Shown here: positions 8,691 through 16,113 of the stretch, piece by piece | How positions within the stretch are numbered: the stretch's first letter is position 1 | Layout: each line of letters starts with the position of its first letter | NCBI GenBank assembly: GCA_017435305.1 | Contig: JAFSFH010000007.1 | Location: 1-64,000 of the forward strand | Source of the DNA: Clostridia bacterium | GTDB taxonomy: Bacteria > Bacillota_A > Clostridia > Oscillospirales > Acutalibacteraceae | Length of the DNA: 64,000 bases | Reading direction: 5' to 3' | The notes under the pieces: generated by a model | What the model saw: only the letters and a program-made list of their open reading frames with translations | What the model was told of the DNA's origin: nothing | The model's database searches: none | Position numbers and translations under genes: made by a program

Positions 8691-8785
8691 AACAATCCCT
8701 CCGTCATTTGCTCCGCAAATGCCACCTCCCTTTACACAAGGGAGGCGCGCCGCTACGCGGCTAATCTTCGGTACAACTGCCAACG

Positions 8786-9520
8786 TTACTCGACTTTTTC
8801 AATTTTATAAATATACTCTTTGCCCTCTTTTTCCCGCGTCAGAATGCCGCGGTGCAGCAGTACCTTCAGCGCGCCGTTCCGCTTGCGCCCCTGCAGTCTG
8901 GCGGCCTTGCCAAACTGCGCGGCGGTAAAGGCGGCGGGCAACGCCGTCGGCACCAGCGCTCCGTAATCGGCGGGGCAGCGCAGGGTGAGGGTATCCTCCA
9001 GGGTCAGCGGGAGCAACACCGCGCGGTGGCTCCCCCGCTTTCCGTCCTTGCCCCAGCCGTCCGCCAGCCGCTGCTCCTCCATGTCCATCAGGAGAAAGCG
9101 GATGGTGAGATTCGGGTGTTCCAACAGCGGCAACAGATAGATCAGCTGGGCGCCCCCGTCAACAAAACTGCCCACACGGGGACTCTTACGCGCAGGGGTG
9201 ATCTCCCCCGTTTCGGGGTGGATCCACGCCAGATATTTTCGCCGCGGGATGGGGTGCACCACCGTCACGGGGTGGTGGGGCAACAGCACCTCCAATTTCT
9301 TCCGCAGGGCGGTGAAATTGCCGGTCTGTATCTCGTACACCCGCTCCCCGTCGTACACGTCCGCCACCTTGCCGCAGGGCAGGGTGACCTCGTGGTGGTC
9401 GGGGTTATCGTCCAGCCACCACTTAAGGGTGGCGTGGAGGGGCTTCTCCGCCAATATGCCGATGCCGCCGGGGCGAATATCCCCCTGCCGCACCTGCTGA
9501 CAGGCCTCGTTGAAATCCAT
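8786..9520 (-). CDS. Conserved hypothetical protein with possible nuclease-like core
   Basis: A 244-residue soluble protein of a family I recognise from Clostridia but cannot name with a function. The N-terminal part has GIGILAEKPLHATLKWWL, then a stretch GKVADVYDGERVYEIQTG followed by LRKKLEVLLP. The Asp and Glu-x-Gln spacing hints at a PD-(D/E)xK-like fold, which is inference. A middle part contains VVHPIPRRKYLAWIHPETGE, and the C-terminus looks like a winged helix (about 195-244). The ATG at 9520 follows GGAGTGA and comes one base after the thioesterase stop, so the two are coupled. The far-upstream codons in the same frame lie inside the neighbouring gene and are not used. Confidence 0.65.
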   Translation of the reverse strand: MDFNEACQQVRQGDIRPGGIGILAEKPLHATLKWWLDDNPDHHEVTLPCGKVADVYDGERVYEIQTGNFTALRKKLEVLLPHHPVTVVHPIPRRKYLAWIHPETGEITPARKSPRVGSFVDGGAQLIYLLPLLEHPNLTIRFLLMDMEEQRLADGWGKDGKRGSHRAVLLPLTLEDTLTLRCPADYGALVPTALPAAFTAAQFGKAARLQGRKRNGALKVLLHRGILTREKEGKEYIYKIEKVE

Positions 9521-9521
9521 A

Positions 9522-10259
9522 TCACTCACTCCATCGGATGCGGGCGGCAAAGCTGCGTCCGCGGTCGGTGTCACCGGTGACGGTGATCACGTTTTCCTCC
9601 TCCGCGGCGGACAGGGTGAGGGTGTCCCCCATCACGCACTCCCCCGCAAAGTGCAGGTCCACCTGGGCGGGCTGACCCGCCAGGCGGTCAGCAGACAGAC
9701 CGTCCAGCATCAGATCGGCGTAGTGGGTGTTGTTCATATGCCCGTTGCGGTCCATATCCGACCAGCGCACGCGGTACTCCCCCACGGGGGTAACCCCGCT
9801 GACGGGGAAGCGGGCGGGGTCGCCGCAGGACACCTGTCGAGGGTTGTCCGGCAACGGCGCCATAGCCATAAACTCGTCGCCACGGAGCAGACGGTGCTCC
9901 GCCACCGACACCAGGGCGAACTGCATCACGCCCTCGATGAGGACGTTGCCCCGGGCGTCCCGCCATTCATAACAGCGGAAGAAACGGGGACCCTTGCGGT
10001 CACGGTGCCAGGTGGTGAGGGTGACCTGCTCCTCCATGGCGGGCAGGCGGTGGATCTGCGTGTGCCAGCGGGAGGTGACGAACACCATACCCGTCTGCAT
10101 CAGCGCCTGCCAGCCCAAGCCGGCATCCACCAGGTGCTGCTCCCCCGCTTCCTGCTGATACCGCAGGACGGCGGACAGCCGCATAACGTCGTTGGCACCC
10201 ACGTCGTAGGACGCCACTTTGAGGGATAATTTATATTCAGATGGTATAATTTTACCCAT
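9522..10259 (-). CDS. Acyl-ACP thioesterase (FatA/FatB-like)
   Basis: A 245-residue double hotdog-fold protein. The N-terminal half holds YDVGANDVMRLSAVLRYQQE, and the C-terminal half has RWSDMDRNGHMNNTHYADL, the family motif with the catalytic-region Asn and His. Bacterial members release fatty acids from acyl carrier protein in the cytosol. The ATG at 10259 follows CGGAGTAT. The gene is on the same strand as spo0J upstream (42-base gap holding a small hairpin) and is coupled to the uncharacterised gene downstream. Chain-length preference cannot be told. Confidence 0.85.
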   Translation of the reverse strand: MGKIIPSEYKLSLKVASYDVGANDVMRLSAVLRYQQEAGEQHLVDAGLGWQALMQTGMVFVTSRWHTQIHRLPAMEEQVTLTTWHRDRKGPRFFRCYEWRDARGNVLIEGVMQFALVSVAEHRLLRGDEFMAMAPLPDNPRQVSCGDPARFPVSGVTPVGEYRVRWSDMDRNGHMNNTHYADLMLDGLSADRLAGQPAQVDLHFAGECVMGDTLTLSAAEEENVITVTGDTDRGRSFAARIRWSE

Positions 10260-10300
10260 AATATACTCCGAGTATAGGACTTCGCCTATGGCGAAGTCCA

Positions 10301-11152
10301 TTAGTCCTGCTCCGCCAGCTTATTGGCCAGGGCGCGGAGGTCGTCGGTGTCGAAGAACTCCACCTGCAGCACACCGCCCTTGGCGGTGGCGGTCACCTTC
10401 ACCTGGCGACCCAGATTCTCCCGCAGAGCCAGCTCCACCTCGTCGTAAAAACTGTCGCGGGTGGAGGGCTTGGGGGCGCGGGGGGTGCGCTTGGCAGACT
10501 TGGCCATCTTCTCCAGTTCACGGACAGACAGACCCTTGGCCACCGCCTGCTTGGCGGCGGCGATCTGCGCCTCGGCACCCTCAAAGGACAGCACGGTGCG
10601 GGCGTGACCCGCAGACAGCTCACCCTTGGACACCATCTCGGTCACCGCCTCGGGCAGCTGCAGCAGGCGCAGGGCGTTGGCCACGGCGGGGCGGGACTTA
10701 TTCACCACCTGCGCCGCCTGCTCCTGGGTCATACCGTAGCTGTCCATCAGAGTGCGGTAGCCCACCGCCTCCTCCATCGGATTCAGATCCTCCCGCTGCA
10801 GGTTCTCGATCAGCGCCAGCTCGGCGGCCTCCTGCTCGTTCATATCGCGGATAACCACCGGCACCTCGGTGAGCCCGGCCATACGGCTGGCGCGCCAGCG
10901 GCGCTCGCCCGCCACCAGCTGATAGCTGCCGTCCGGCATGGGGCGCACCAGCAGGGGCTGCAGCACGCCGTGCTGGGCGATGCTGTCGGACAGATCCGCC
11001 AGCGCCGCCTCGTCAAACTGCTTGCGGGGCTGCTCACGATTGGGGATGATCTCATCCAGAGGCAGAGTCACAGTGGTGACGCCGTCCTCCAGGGTGTTTT
11101 CGGAAAATAATACGTCCAGACCCTTGCCCAGACCGCCGAATTTCTTAGCCAT
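10301..11152 (-). CDS. spo0J: ParB/Spo0J chromosome partitioning protein
   Basis: A 283-residue ParB family protein. The CTP-binding motif GERRWR is at 82-87, ENLQRED at 116-122, and the DNA-binding helix-turn-helix at about 140-165 (MTQEQAAQVVNKSRPAVANALR). The dimerising C-terminal segment is at about 225-283. It loads at parS sites as a CTP-dependent clamp, recruits SMC and works with Soj encoded directly upstream. Two parS-like sites lie 1.3 and 4.1 kb away. The ATG at 11152 follows AAAGGAG. A ParB paralogue of the Noc type is encoded at 13878-14693; this copy is taken as Spo0J because it is paired with the ParA gene. Confidence 0.93.
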   Translation of the reverse strand: MAKKFGGLGKGLDVLFSENTLEDGVTTVTLPLDEIIPNREQPRKQFDEAALADLSDSIAQHGVLQPLLVRPMPDGSYQLVAGERRWRASRMAGLTEVPVVIRDMNEQEAAELALIENLQREDLNPMEEAVGYRTLMDSYGMTQEQAAQVVNKSRPAVANALRLLQLPEAVTEMVSKGELSAGHARTVLSFEGAEAQIAAAKQAVAKGLSVRELEKMAKSAKRTPRAPKPSTRDSFYDEVELALRENLGRQVKVTATAKGGVLQVEFFDTDDLRALANKLAEQD

Positions 11153-11239
11153 ATCTCAAATCTCCTTTACATTTCTATCGGGAATGGGTCGCGCTTTCAG
11201 GCGACTTTCCCGTCTTAACGGGAGGGGACAGACCCTCCC

Positions 11240-12001
11240 TTACTGCTTTTGCAGAATCTCTTTTGCCAATTCCCGATAGGCGACGGCGCCCTTGCCCTTT
11301 TTATCGTAGTAGTTGATGGGCATACCGTAGCTGGGCGCCTCCGCCAAGCGGACGGTGCGGGGGATGACGGTGCCGTACACCTTGCGGGGGAAGAACTTTT
11401 TCACCTCCGCCACCACCTGCTGGGTCAGGTTGGTGCGACCGTCGTACATGGTGAACATCACGCCCTCCAGCTCCAGCGTGGGGTTATAGGTGCGCTTGAC
11501 CTGCCGCACGGTGGCGATGAGCTGCGACAAACCCTCCAGCGCGTAGTATTCCGGCTGTGCGGGGATGAGGAAGGTGTCCGCCGCCACCAGCGCATTGAGG
11601 GTCAGCAGACCCAGGGCGGGGGGACAGTCGATGAGGATGTAGTCAAAGGCGTCCCGACAGGGGGCCAGGGCGGCCTTCAGCCGCTTTTCCCGATGGGGCA
11701 CGTCCACCATCTCGATCTCGGCACCTGCCAAGCCCACGCTGGCTGGCAGAATCCATAGATTCTCATAGGGGGTGGCGAGGATGGCGTCCCGCCCGTCGCC
11801 GGTGCCCACCAGCATATCGTAGGTGGATTTCTCCACCTGCCGCTTGTCCACGCCCACACCGCTGGTGGCGTTGCCCTGGGGATCGATGTCCACCAGCAGG
11901 CATTTTTTGCCCATTTCGCCCAGCGACGCCGCCAGATTTACCGCCGACGTGGTCTTTCCCACGCCGCCTTTTTGGGTGACAACCGCCATAATTTTTGCCA
12001 T
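11240..12001 (-). CDS. soj: ParA/Soj ATPase
   Basis: A 253-residue deviant Walker ATPase. It has KGGVGKTT at 11-18 with the signature lysine, DIDPQGNAT near 40-48 (Walker A') and ILIDCPP near 116-122. Soj acts with Spo0J in origin segregation and regulates DnaA. The ATG chosen at 12001 follows GCGAGGAATGG; an in-frame ATG seven codons upstream has a worse ribosome site. The 87-base gap to spo0J is free of a terminator, so the two form an operon. Upstream lie an AT-rich stretch, then repeats and a parS site. Confidence 0.93.
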   Translation of the reverse strand: MAKIMAVVTQKGGVGKTTSAVNLAASLGEMGKKCLLVDIDPQGNATSGVGVDKRQVEKSTYDMLVGTGDGRDAILATPYENLWILPASVGLAGAEIEMVDVPHREKRLKAALAPCRDAFDYILIDCPPALGLLTLNALVAADTFLIPAQPEYYALEGLSQLIATVRQVKRTYNPTLELEGVMFTMYDGRTNLTQQVVAEVKKFFPRKVYGTVIPRTVRLAEAPSYGMPINYYDKKGKGAVAYRELAKEILQKQ

Positions 12002-12227
12002 AATCCATTCCTCGCTTATCATTTTTCAGGTATTTTTACGCATTTTTCGCTTAATTACCTATTATAAATACCAGTTTACCATAGAAAAAGGGGTCTGTAA
12101 ACTGTTTTTAGGGGTTTTTTCTTGTTTTCTCCGTGTTACGGGCGGCAACTGTGGGAAAATGGTAAAACCATTCTCGCGGCGGAAGAGAAACCCACGCCGT
12201 CGCGTCCCCTTTGCGGGAGGGGACAGA

Positions 12228-12306
12228 GTAGCGAAGCGACACGAGCGGCAATGAATGACAGTCCGGTGGACTGTCAGAACCGCGAGTGGACCGAGCCGCA
12301 GCGAGA
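12228..12306. repeat. Module C copy 1
   Basis: About 79 bases from GTAGCGAAGCGAC to GCAGCGAGAC, with an inner hairpin GACAGTCCGGTGGACTGTC. It sits in the loop of a family B palindrome (GGGAGGGGAC upstream, CCCCTCCCC downstream). Other copies are at 22393-22473, 30974-31052, 34734-34817, 54333-54412 and 63196-63276. Confidence 0.8.
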
Positions 12307-12347
12307 CCCCTCCCCTACGGATTCTATTCCAGGTTGGATAGGATGAA

Positions 12348-12473
12348 GGCCCCCTTGCCTAAAGGGGGCTGTCCGAGCGAATGCGAGGACTGGGGGATTC
12401 TTATAAAAACATAAATTTTGACAATCCCTCCGTCATTTGCTTCGCAAATGCCACCTCCCTTTTCAAGGGAGGC
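12348..12473. repeat. Family A paired element, ORF-less copy (twin of 34-164)
   Basis: Inverted arms with a short AT-rich core, almost the same sequence as 34-164. It ends eight bases before a parS site. The whole gap from 12002 to 12537 contains no gene; it holds an AT-rich stretch, a B palindrome with module C, this element, parS and the tRNA terminator. Confidence 0.8.
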
Positions 12474-12480
12474 TTTATAG

Positions 12481-12496
12481 CGTTTCACGTGAAACA
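12481..12496. promoter_or_regulatory. parS site 1
   Basis: CGTTTCACGTGAAACA differs from the Firmicutes parS consensus (TGTTNCACGTGAAACA) only in the first base. It lies between soj-spo0J and the tRNA gene, close to the predicted origin, and should load Spo0J. Confidence 0.85.
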
Positions 12497-12500
12497 ATAC

Positions 12501-12537
12501 GAAAAAGAACACAGAGGTTTCGCCTCTGTGTTCTTTC
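12501..12537 (-). terminator. Terminator of tRNA-Arg
   Basis: An 11-pair stem GAACACAGAGG/CCTCTGTGTTC with a short loop directly follows the 3' CCA of the minus-strand tRNA and is followed by a T-rich run (ttctttttc) in that direction. Confidence 0.85.
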
Positions 12538-12614
12538 TGGCACGCCCGATTGGAATCGAACCAACGGCCTTTCGCTTAGGAGGCGAACGCTCTATCCTAC
12601 TGAGCTACGGGCGC
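12538..12614 (-). tRNA. tRNA-Arg (anticodon CCU)
   Basis: A 77-base tRNA with a full cloverleaf. The acceptor GCGCCCG pairs with CGGGCGT (a G-U at the first pair). The anticodon stem TTCGC/GCGAA has loop CTCCTAA (anticodon CCT, reading AGG), and the T-loop is GGTTCGATTCC. The 3' CCA is encoded. AGG codons are rare in the neighbouring genes, so this is a minor arginine isoacceptor. Confidence 0.95.
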
Positions 12615-12629
12615 ATATATTCTATATGT

Positions 12630-12658
12630 AGTTTACCCACAACGGCGGGTTTTGTCAA
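12630..12658 (-). promoter_or_regulatory. Sigma-A promoter of tRNA-Arg
   Basis: On the minus strand TTGACA is followed after 17 bases by TAAACT. The predicted start is a few bases before the mature tRNA 5' end. Confidence 0.7.
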
Positions 12659-12678
12659 CCCGTTGGATAATTTTGCTA

Positions 12679-12707
12679 TTGAAAACGGCGGTCATTCGTG
12701 CTATGAT
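12679..12707 (+). promoter_or_regulatory. Sigma-A promoter of the DUF3048 gene
   Basis: TTGAAA, 17 bases, TATGAT. The ATG of the DUF3048 gene lies 31 bases downstream of the -10 box, behind AAAGGAG. Confidence 0.7.
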
Positions 12708-12738
12708 TATTGGTAGACTATAACAAAGGAGCGTTCCT

Positions 12739-13839
12739 ATGAATAAGCGTTTGATTATCATCATCACCGCCTCTGTGGCGGCGGTGGCCATCATCGTGGG
12801 CGTGGTATTCGGACTCACCACCTGTCACGCGCCGGAGGAGCCGGAGCCCCCCGTCACCACAACCACCACCGCTACCACCACCACAACCACCACCGCACCG
12901 CCCTTGCCCCGTAATCCGCTGACCGGTATTCAGGACTTCGACACCGAGAATAACCGTCCCGTGGCCTTTGCGGTGCCGGACGAGTCCGCGGACATCGTGC
13001 AGGTGGGCATTGAGCACGCCGAAATGTACTTTGAGGCGGAGACCGAGGCGGGTATTCCCCGTATGCTGGCCATTTTCTCCAGCGTGGACCGTCTGCCCCA
13101 GCGGGTAGGTCCCGTCCGCTCGGCCCGCCCCCACTTCATTAAATACGTCAACGCTCTGGACGCCATCTACTGCCACATCGGCGGCTCCGGCGACGCCCGC
13201 ACCGCCATCCGCAACCAGAACATCAACGACATCGAGTCGGCGTCGGTGGTGGACTCCACTCTGACCGCCGCCGTCAACGCCGGTAAAAACTACAGCTGGA
13301 ATAACAAGGCGTTCGACAAGGATAAGGTGCTGAACACCATCAAGCGCATGGGGTATAAAACCACCTCCGACACGGTGGCGCCCTACGATTTCGGCGAAAA
13401 AGAGGGGGATCAGCCCGCCGCCACCGTCAACGTGAAGATCTCCCAGACCTACAACATCGGCTTCTCCTACGATGAGGAGTCCGGCAACTACCGCAAGCAC
13501 CGCGTCACCATGAAGGGCACCGACGCCGCTATGAATATGCCGATCCACGAGACCGGATCCGGCGGCACCGTGGCGGTGAAGAACGTCATCGTGATGTACG
13601 ACACCCGCCGCGTGCTGGATTATAAGAAGGGTAGCGCCTACCACATCGACTTCGACCTCAAGGAGGGCACCGGCACCCTGGCGGTGAACGGCAAGGCCCG
13701 CGACATCGTGTGGAAGCGCACCGATGCCCAGCTGTCCTTCTACGAGGCGGACGGCAAGACCCCGCTGGTGATGGCGGAGGGCAAGACCTTCGTGTGTCTG
13801 ACCGATAAGAATCTCAAGGCAAAAACCGTTATCCAGTAA
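12739..13839 (+). CDS. DUF3048 domain secreted protein (YerB-like)
   Basis: A 366-residue exported protein with a signal or anchor helix at about 5-27. A cysteine at 29 lies just past it, but the flanking LTTC is only a weak lipobox. A threonine-rich linker (about 39-53) follows, then the DUF3048 region with NPLTGIQDFD, VGPVRSARPHFIKY near 123 and HIGGSGDARTAI near 147. The best-known relative is Bacillus YerB, a lipoprotein of unknown biochemical role. It is the only plus-strand protein gene on the left arm and has its own promoter and terminator. Function is not known. Confidence 0.85.
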   Translation: MNKRLIIIITASVAAVAIIVGVVFGLTTCHAPEEPEPPVTTTTTATTTTTTTAPPLPRNPLTGIQDFDTENNRPVAFAVPDESADIVQVGIEHAEMYFEAETEAGIPRMLAIFSSVDRLPQRVGPVRSARPHFIKYVNALDAIYCHIGGSGDARTAIRNQNINDIESASVVDSTLTAAVNAGKNYSWNNKAFDKDKVLNTIKRMGYKTTSDTVAPYDFGEKEGDQPAATVNVKISQTYNIGFSYDEESGNYRKHRVTMKGTDAAMNMPIHETGSGGTVAVKNVIVMYDTRRVLDYKKGSAYHIDFDLKEGTGTLAVNGKARDIVWKRTDAQLSFYEADGKTPLVMAEGKTFVCLTDKNLKAKTVIQ

Positions 13840-13849
13840 TACATACAAA

Positions 13850-13877
13850 CCCCCGACACCCTGTGTCGGGGGTTTTC
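13850..13877 (+). terminator. Terminator of the DUF3048 gene
   Basis: CCCCCGACAC/GTGTCGGGGG stem, then TTTTCTT, ending at the base before the stop codon of the convergent noc gene. Confidence 0.85.
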
Positions 13878-14693
13878 TTATGCCCTATCGGCGGTGGCGG
13901 CGGATCGGGGGATGCGCACCACGTATTCGATGTAGTCCTCCCCGTCCCGCCGCTGGCTCTGGGCGTCGATGCCGCCGCGGCGCATAATGTCCAGCGCGTG
14001 GTTGACGGTGTTGAAGAACACCCGCACATCCCGAATCAGCGGCTTTGACGGGCGGCGGCGCACCCGCCCCGCCAGCATATCCTCCACCATCCGCTCGGTG
14101 CGCGCCACGGTGAACCGTCCCTCCACCACCCGCTGGAGGACGAAGCGGCGCTGCTCCTCATTCTCGATGCGCAATAGGGCGCGGGCGTGGCGCTCACCCA
14201 TACCGGCGGCGATCAGCTGCTGCCGCTCCTCCTCCGGCAGGCGGAGCAGGCGCAACTTATTGGCCACCGCCGACTGGGACAGCCCCAGCTGCCGTGCCAC
14301 CTCCCACTGGGCCAGACCGCCATCCTCCATCAGACGACGGATGCCCAGCGCCTGTTCAAAGCAGTTCATATCCTCCCGCTGGAGATTCTCCACCAGCGCC
14401 ATCACCTGCCGCTGTCCCGCGTCCATCTGCACGGGGATGCAGGGCACCTCCCGCAGTCCCGCGATGCGTGCCGCCCGCAGCCGCCGCTCCCCCGCCACCA
14501 GCGTGGGAACGCCCTCCTCCATGGTGACGGTGAGGGGCTGCAAAACGCCGTTTTCGCTGATGCTCTGCGCCAGCTCCACCAGCTTGTCCAGCGGGAATTC
14601 CTGCCGCGGCTGGTAGGGGTTGGGGCGGATGTCCCCCGTGGGGATCATCCACACCTCCCCGCCGGCGTGGTATGGCTGCTTGCGAAATTTCAT
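13878..14693 (-). CDS. noc: ParB family protein, nucleoid occlusion protein Noc type
   Basis: A 271-residue ParB paralogue with GERRLR at 68-73, ENLQRED at 102-108 and a helix-turn-helix at about 128-152 (LAQWEVARQLGLSQSAVANKLRLL). In Firmicutes the ParB copy beside rsmG is Noc, which binds DNA and the membrane to keep the division machinery off the nucleoid. The N-terminus here (MKFRKQPYH) lacks a strong amphipathic membrane helix like that of Bacillus Noc, so the membrane activity is uncertain. The ATG at 14693 follows AAAGGAG. A parS site lies 0.55 kb upstream. No match to the Bacillus Noc site (ATTTCCCGGGAAAT) was seen in the window. Confidence 0.85.
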   Translation of the reverse strand: MKFRKQPYHAGGEVWMIPTGDIRPNPYQPRQEFPLDKLVELAQSISENGVLQPLTVTMEEGVPTLVAGERRLRAARIAGLREVPCIPVQMDAGQRQVMALVENLQREDMNCFEQALGIRRLMEDGGLAQWEVARQLGLSQSAVANKLRLLRLPEEERQQLIAAGMGERHARALLRIENEEQRRFVLQRVVEGRFTVARTERMVEDMLAGRVRRRPSKPLIRDVRVFFNTVNHALDIMRRGGIDAQSQRRDGEDYIEYVVRIPRSAATADRA

Positions 14694-14719
14694 AAAATCG
14701 CTCCTTTGGTTGTAATTGG

Positions 14720-15235
14720 TGGGTTTCGACGTGGGGTGAGATTCGTAGGGGGGCGGGTATTACCCGTCCGCGGGTTCTATCCTATGTTGGATAGAATGTA
14801 GGCCCCCTTGTAAAGGGGGCTGGCTGCCCGCAGGGCAGACTGGGGGATTTATATGAACCCCGCAGGGGTTCTCATAACGAGTGCCGCAGGCAATCTCATA
14901 ACTCTAAACTCATAACCGGTTATTATAACTCCCTCCGTCTTTTCGCCTGCGGCAAAAATCCACCTCCCTCAAGAGGGAGGCTTGGGTCTATCTTACATCG
15001 GGGTGGTTTCGTAGGGGCGGATTCCATATCCGCCCGTGGCGTTATTCCGACGGGGGCATATGGAATGCCCCCCTACAAAGCTTACGTTGGTCGGTATTGC
15101 GGGCGGCAGGTTGCCGCCCCTACGGATTCTATCGTAGTTGAATAATCTCCGTAGGGGCGTGGACATTCGCCTGCGGCGAAGTCCGTCGAGATTTTGCGGC
15201 ACAGCCGCAAAACTCGCAGGCGTTCTCGGTCGCCC
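14720..15235. repeat. Repeat-filled gap upstream of noc (families A and B)
   Basis: A family A pair spans 14801-14982 with a core of about 100 bases that holds no gene. Family B palindromes lie at about 14741-14775 and 15010-15215, with cores reading CATATCC, ATATGCC and GGCAACCTGCC. Nothing in 14694-15241 looks coding. Confidence 0.75.
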
Positions 15236-15241
15236 GTCTTA

Positions 15242-15257
15242 TGTTTCACGTGAAACG
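15242..15257. promoter_or_regulatory. parS site 2
   Basis: TGTTTCACGTGAAACG differs from the parS consensus only in the last base. It lies between rsmG and noc, 2.75 kb from parS site 1. Confidence 0.85.
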
Positions 15258-15287
15258 CGGTGTTTTTCATTGTTATCTTGAAATAAA

Positions 15288-15361
15288 AAACAACCTTTTT
15301 CTACTACAGGTAGGCTTGTCCTATGGATAGAATACCATATATAGTAGAAAAAGGTTGTCGT
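15288..15361 (-). terminator. Long-stem terminator of the mnmG-rsmG operon
   Basis: The arms ACAACCTTTTTCTACTA and TAGTAGAAAAAGGTTGT are perfect complements 17 bases long, separated by about 35 bases that contain a family B-like flank. On the minus strand a T-rich run follows (ttttttattt). It lies 24 bases after the rsmG stop codon. Confidence 0.8.
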
Positions 15362-15384
15362 AGTTGGTTGTTGTATTGTGTAAC

Positions 15385-16113
15385 TTACAGCGGCTTTTTG
15401 GCAATTTTAGACCCGTGGCGGGGATAGGTGGCGGAGGTGGGGCGCACCTTGTCCACCCGCACCAGACGCCGCTCCATAGGCTCGATACCCTCGATGGGGG
15501 TAGCGGGCAGGGTCAGAGCGGTCACGGCGGCAATTCTGCCGCCCAGCACACCGATGCCGCGGGCGGCATCCGCCCGCTCGCGGTCCGCGTCGGGACCCTT
15601 CAGGGCGATAAACCGCCCGCCCACCTTCACAAACGGCAGGCAATACTCGGACAGCACCGGCAGATTGGCCACCGCGCGGGCGCAGGCCACGTCGTACCGC
15701 TCCCGCAGGTCGGGGTTGCGTCCCCCCTCCTCGGCGCGGGCGTGGATGAGGGTGGCGTTCAGCCCCACCTGGCGGCACACCGCGTCCAGAAAAGTCAGCC
15801 GCTTATTCAGGCTGTCCAGCAGGGTCAGGCGACAGTCGGAGCGGTACAGCGCCAGCGGCACACCGGGGAATCCCGCGCCCGTGCCCACGTCGATGAGAGA
15901 AAACTCCCCCGCGGGCATCAGCGCCGCGGCGGTAAGACTGTCGGCAAAGTGCTTGACCGCGATGCCTTGGGGGTCGGTGATGGCGGTGAGATTCATTTTC
16001 TGATTCCACTCCACCAGCAGACGGGCGTAAATATCCAGTTTTTCGGCGAGTTCGGGGGTGACCTCCACGCCGAAAGGCGCCGCCACCCGCGCAAACAGGT
16101 CTCTATCATACAT
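15385..16113 (-). CDS. rsmG: 16S rRNA (guanine-527-N7)-methyltransferase RsmG
   Basis: A 242-residue class I methyltransferase. SAM-binding motif I is [16 protein letters not shown] at 74-89, preceded by [20 protein letters not shown] (about 41-60), which is diagnostic for RsmG/GidB. It methylates G527 of 16S rRNA; loss gives low-level streptomycin resistance in other bacteria. The ATG at 16113 follows AAAGGAG and overlaps the mnmG stop by eight bases, the usual mnmG-rsmG coupling. Confidence 0.95.
   Translation of the reverse strand: MYDRDLFARVAAPFGVEVTPELAEKLDIYARLLVEWNQKMNLTAITDPQGIAVKHFADSLTAAALMPAGEFSLIDVGTGAGFPGVPLALYRSDCRLTLLDSLNKRLTFLDAVCRQVGLNATLIHARAEEGGRNPDLRERYDVACARAVANLPVLSEYCLPFVKVGGRFIALKGPDADRERADAARGIGVLGGRIAAVTALTLPATPIEGIEPMERRLVRVDKVRPTSATYPRHGSKIAKKPL

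Larger units (their letters stand above)
8223..8746. mobile_element. Family A cassette carrying DUF559 gene, copy 1
   Basis: Inverted CTCCC-type arms (about 8223-8343, which also holds the D module, and about 8691-8746) enclose one small gene on the minus strand. The right arm supplies GACGGAGGGATTGTT in front of the ATG, and the left arm encodes the last codons of the protein. There is no second gene. It shares its plan with the cassettes at 38937-39387 and 45830-46349. Confidence 0.75.

Noticed and set aside
12122..12346. Short open frames through module C (for example [12 protein letters not shown], seen at several loci)
   Set aside because: They follow the repeat sequence itself, begin without ribosome sites and are interrupted or re-framed in other copies.
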